A DNA stretch of 64,000 bases, from contig NZ_JANQLX010000005.1 in NCBI RefSeq assembly GCF_028280385.1, positions 1-64,000 of the forward strand, read 5' to 3'. Positions within the stretch are counted from its first letter, which is position 1; each line of letters begins with the position of its first letter. Positions 63,903 through 64,000 of the stretch are shown one piece after another. The position numbers and the translations under genes were made by a program. Source of the DNA: Allomuricauda sp. Lineage in GTDB: Bacteria > Bacteroidota > Bacteroidia > Flavobacteriales > Flavobacteriaceae. The notes beneath the pieces were generated by a model. That model saw only the letters and a program-made list of their open reading frames with translations, was not told where the DNA came from and ran no database searches.

Positions 63903-64000
63903 ATGATTAAGATAAAGAAACCCCGGTTAAATTTTTGGCAGATTTGGAATATGAACGTGGGATTCTTTGGAATCCAGTTTAGTTTTGGTCTTCAACAAAC
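63903..64000 (+). CDS. MFS sugar transporter, 5' part only
   Basis: The gene begins with ATG at 63903 and is cut by the window edge. The first 32 residues contain LNFWQIWNMNVGFFGIQFSF, the start of the first helix of SLC45-like sugar (maltose/glucose) transporters of Bacteroidetes. A maltose-utilisation locus may follow outside the window, which is inference. The upstream gap of 139 bases shows no clear promoter. Confidence 0.7.
   Translation, partial: MIKIKKPRLNFWQIWNMNVGFFGIQFSFGLQQ

Overview
The window looks like chromosomal DNA of a marine member of the Flavobacteriaceae (phylum Bacteroidetes). The reasons are ribosome-binding sites that are mostly absent, promoters of the form TTTG-N17-19-TAnnTTTG, an alternative complex III (act) operon feeding a cytochrome oxidase, homogentisate-pathway genes, DUF5916, DUF4097, DUF2807 and DUF2723 proteins, and ribosomal protein S2 with a long acidic tail. 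The genus cannot be fixed from the sequence; Muricauda-like genera are a guess. I see no insertion sequence, prophage, CRISPR array, defence system or replication origin. This is core chromosome with a few lineage-specific modules.

Layout. 1-94 is a heptamer tandem repeat cut by the window edge. 122-2407 holds a retropepsin-like protease (-), tatD and a type I asparaginase (+). A tRNA-Ser (2476-2563) precedes a proton-channel locus (2642-6225): one ExbB-type protein, a small membrane protein and four ExbD proteins arranged as two paralogous pairs separated by a terminator. A beta-barrel protein follows (6293-6985). 6980-14373 is a minus-strand block: membrane protein, rpoN, asnS, an MMPL/RND exporter, frr and pyrH. 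A plus-strand ECF sigma/anti-sigma/DUF4097 module (14535-17626) lies between pyrH-frr and the minus-strand translation genes tsf, rpsB, rpsI and rplM (17688-20814).

21061-24399 encodes a DUF5916 outer-membrane protein and an acidic lipoprotein. 24436-30168 is a tyrosine/homogentisate catabolic operon (hppD, hmgA, fahA, flavin-reductase-like protein, aminotransferase) with a divergent MarR regulator and a probable operator between them. Next come a sulfatase lipoprotein, polA, a Tat/lipobox glycosylasparaginase, cutC, a membrane metallophosphoesterase, a thioredoxin-fold protein without active-site cysteines, and a large DUF2723 membrane protein.

42312-46973 carries tRNA-Gln and rimP-nusA-infB, the latter behind a strong promoter and a terminator-like leader hairpin. 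46974-47291 has no gene: it holds the infB terminator, an 8-copy heptamer repeat and decayed repeat DNA. 47292-47663 is a small SPOR protein. 47899-59544 is the respiratory operon actABCDEF-coxBA, in which ACIII should take electrons from menaquinol and pass them to the oxidase. 59650-63763 is DUF2807-ruvB-P450-queG, and the window ends inside an MFS transporter.

The observations most worth following are the duplicated ExbD pair with a periplasmic CxxC in both long copies, the H3TH-like domain attached to both ribosomal protein S2 and ActC, the MarR palindrome over the hppD promoter, and the rimP leader hairpin.
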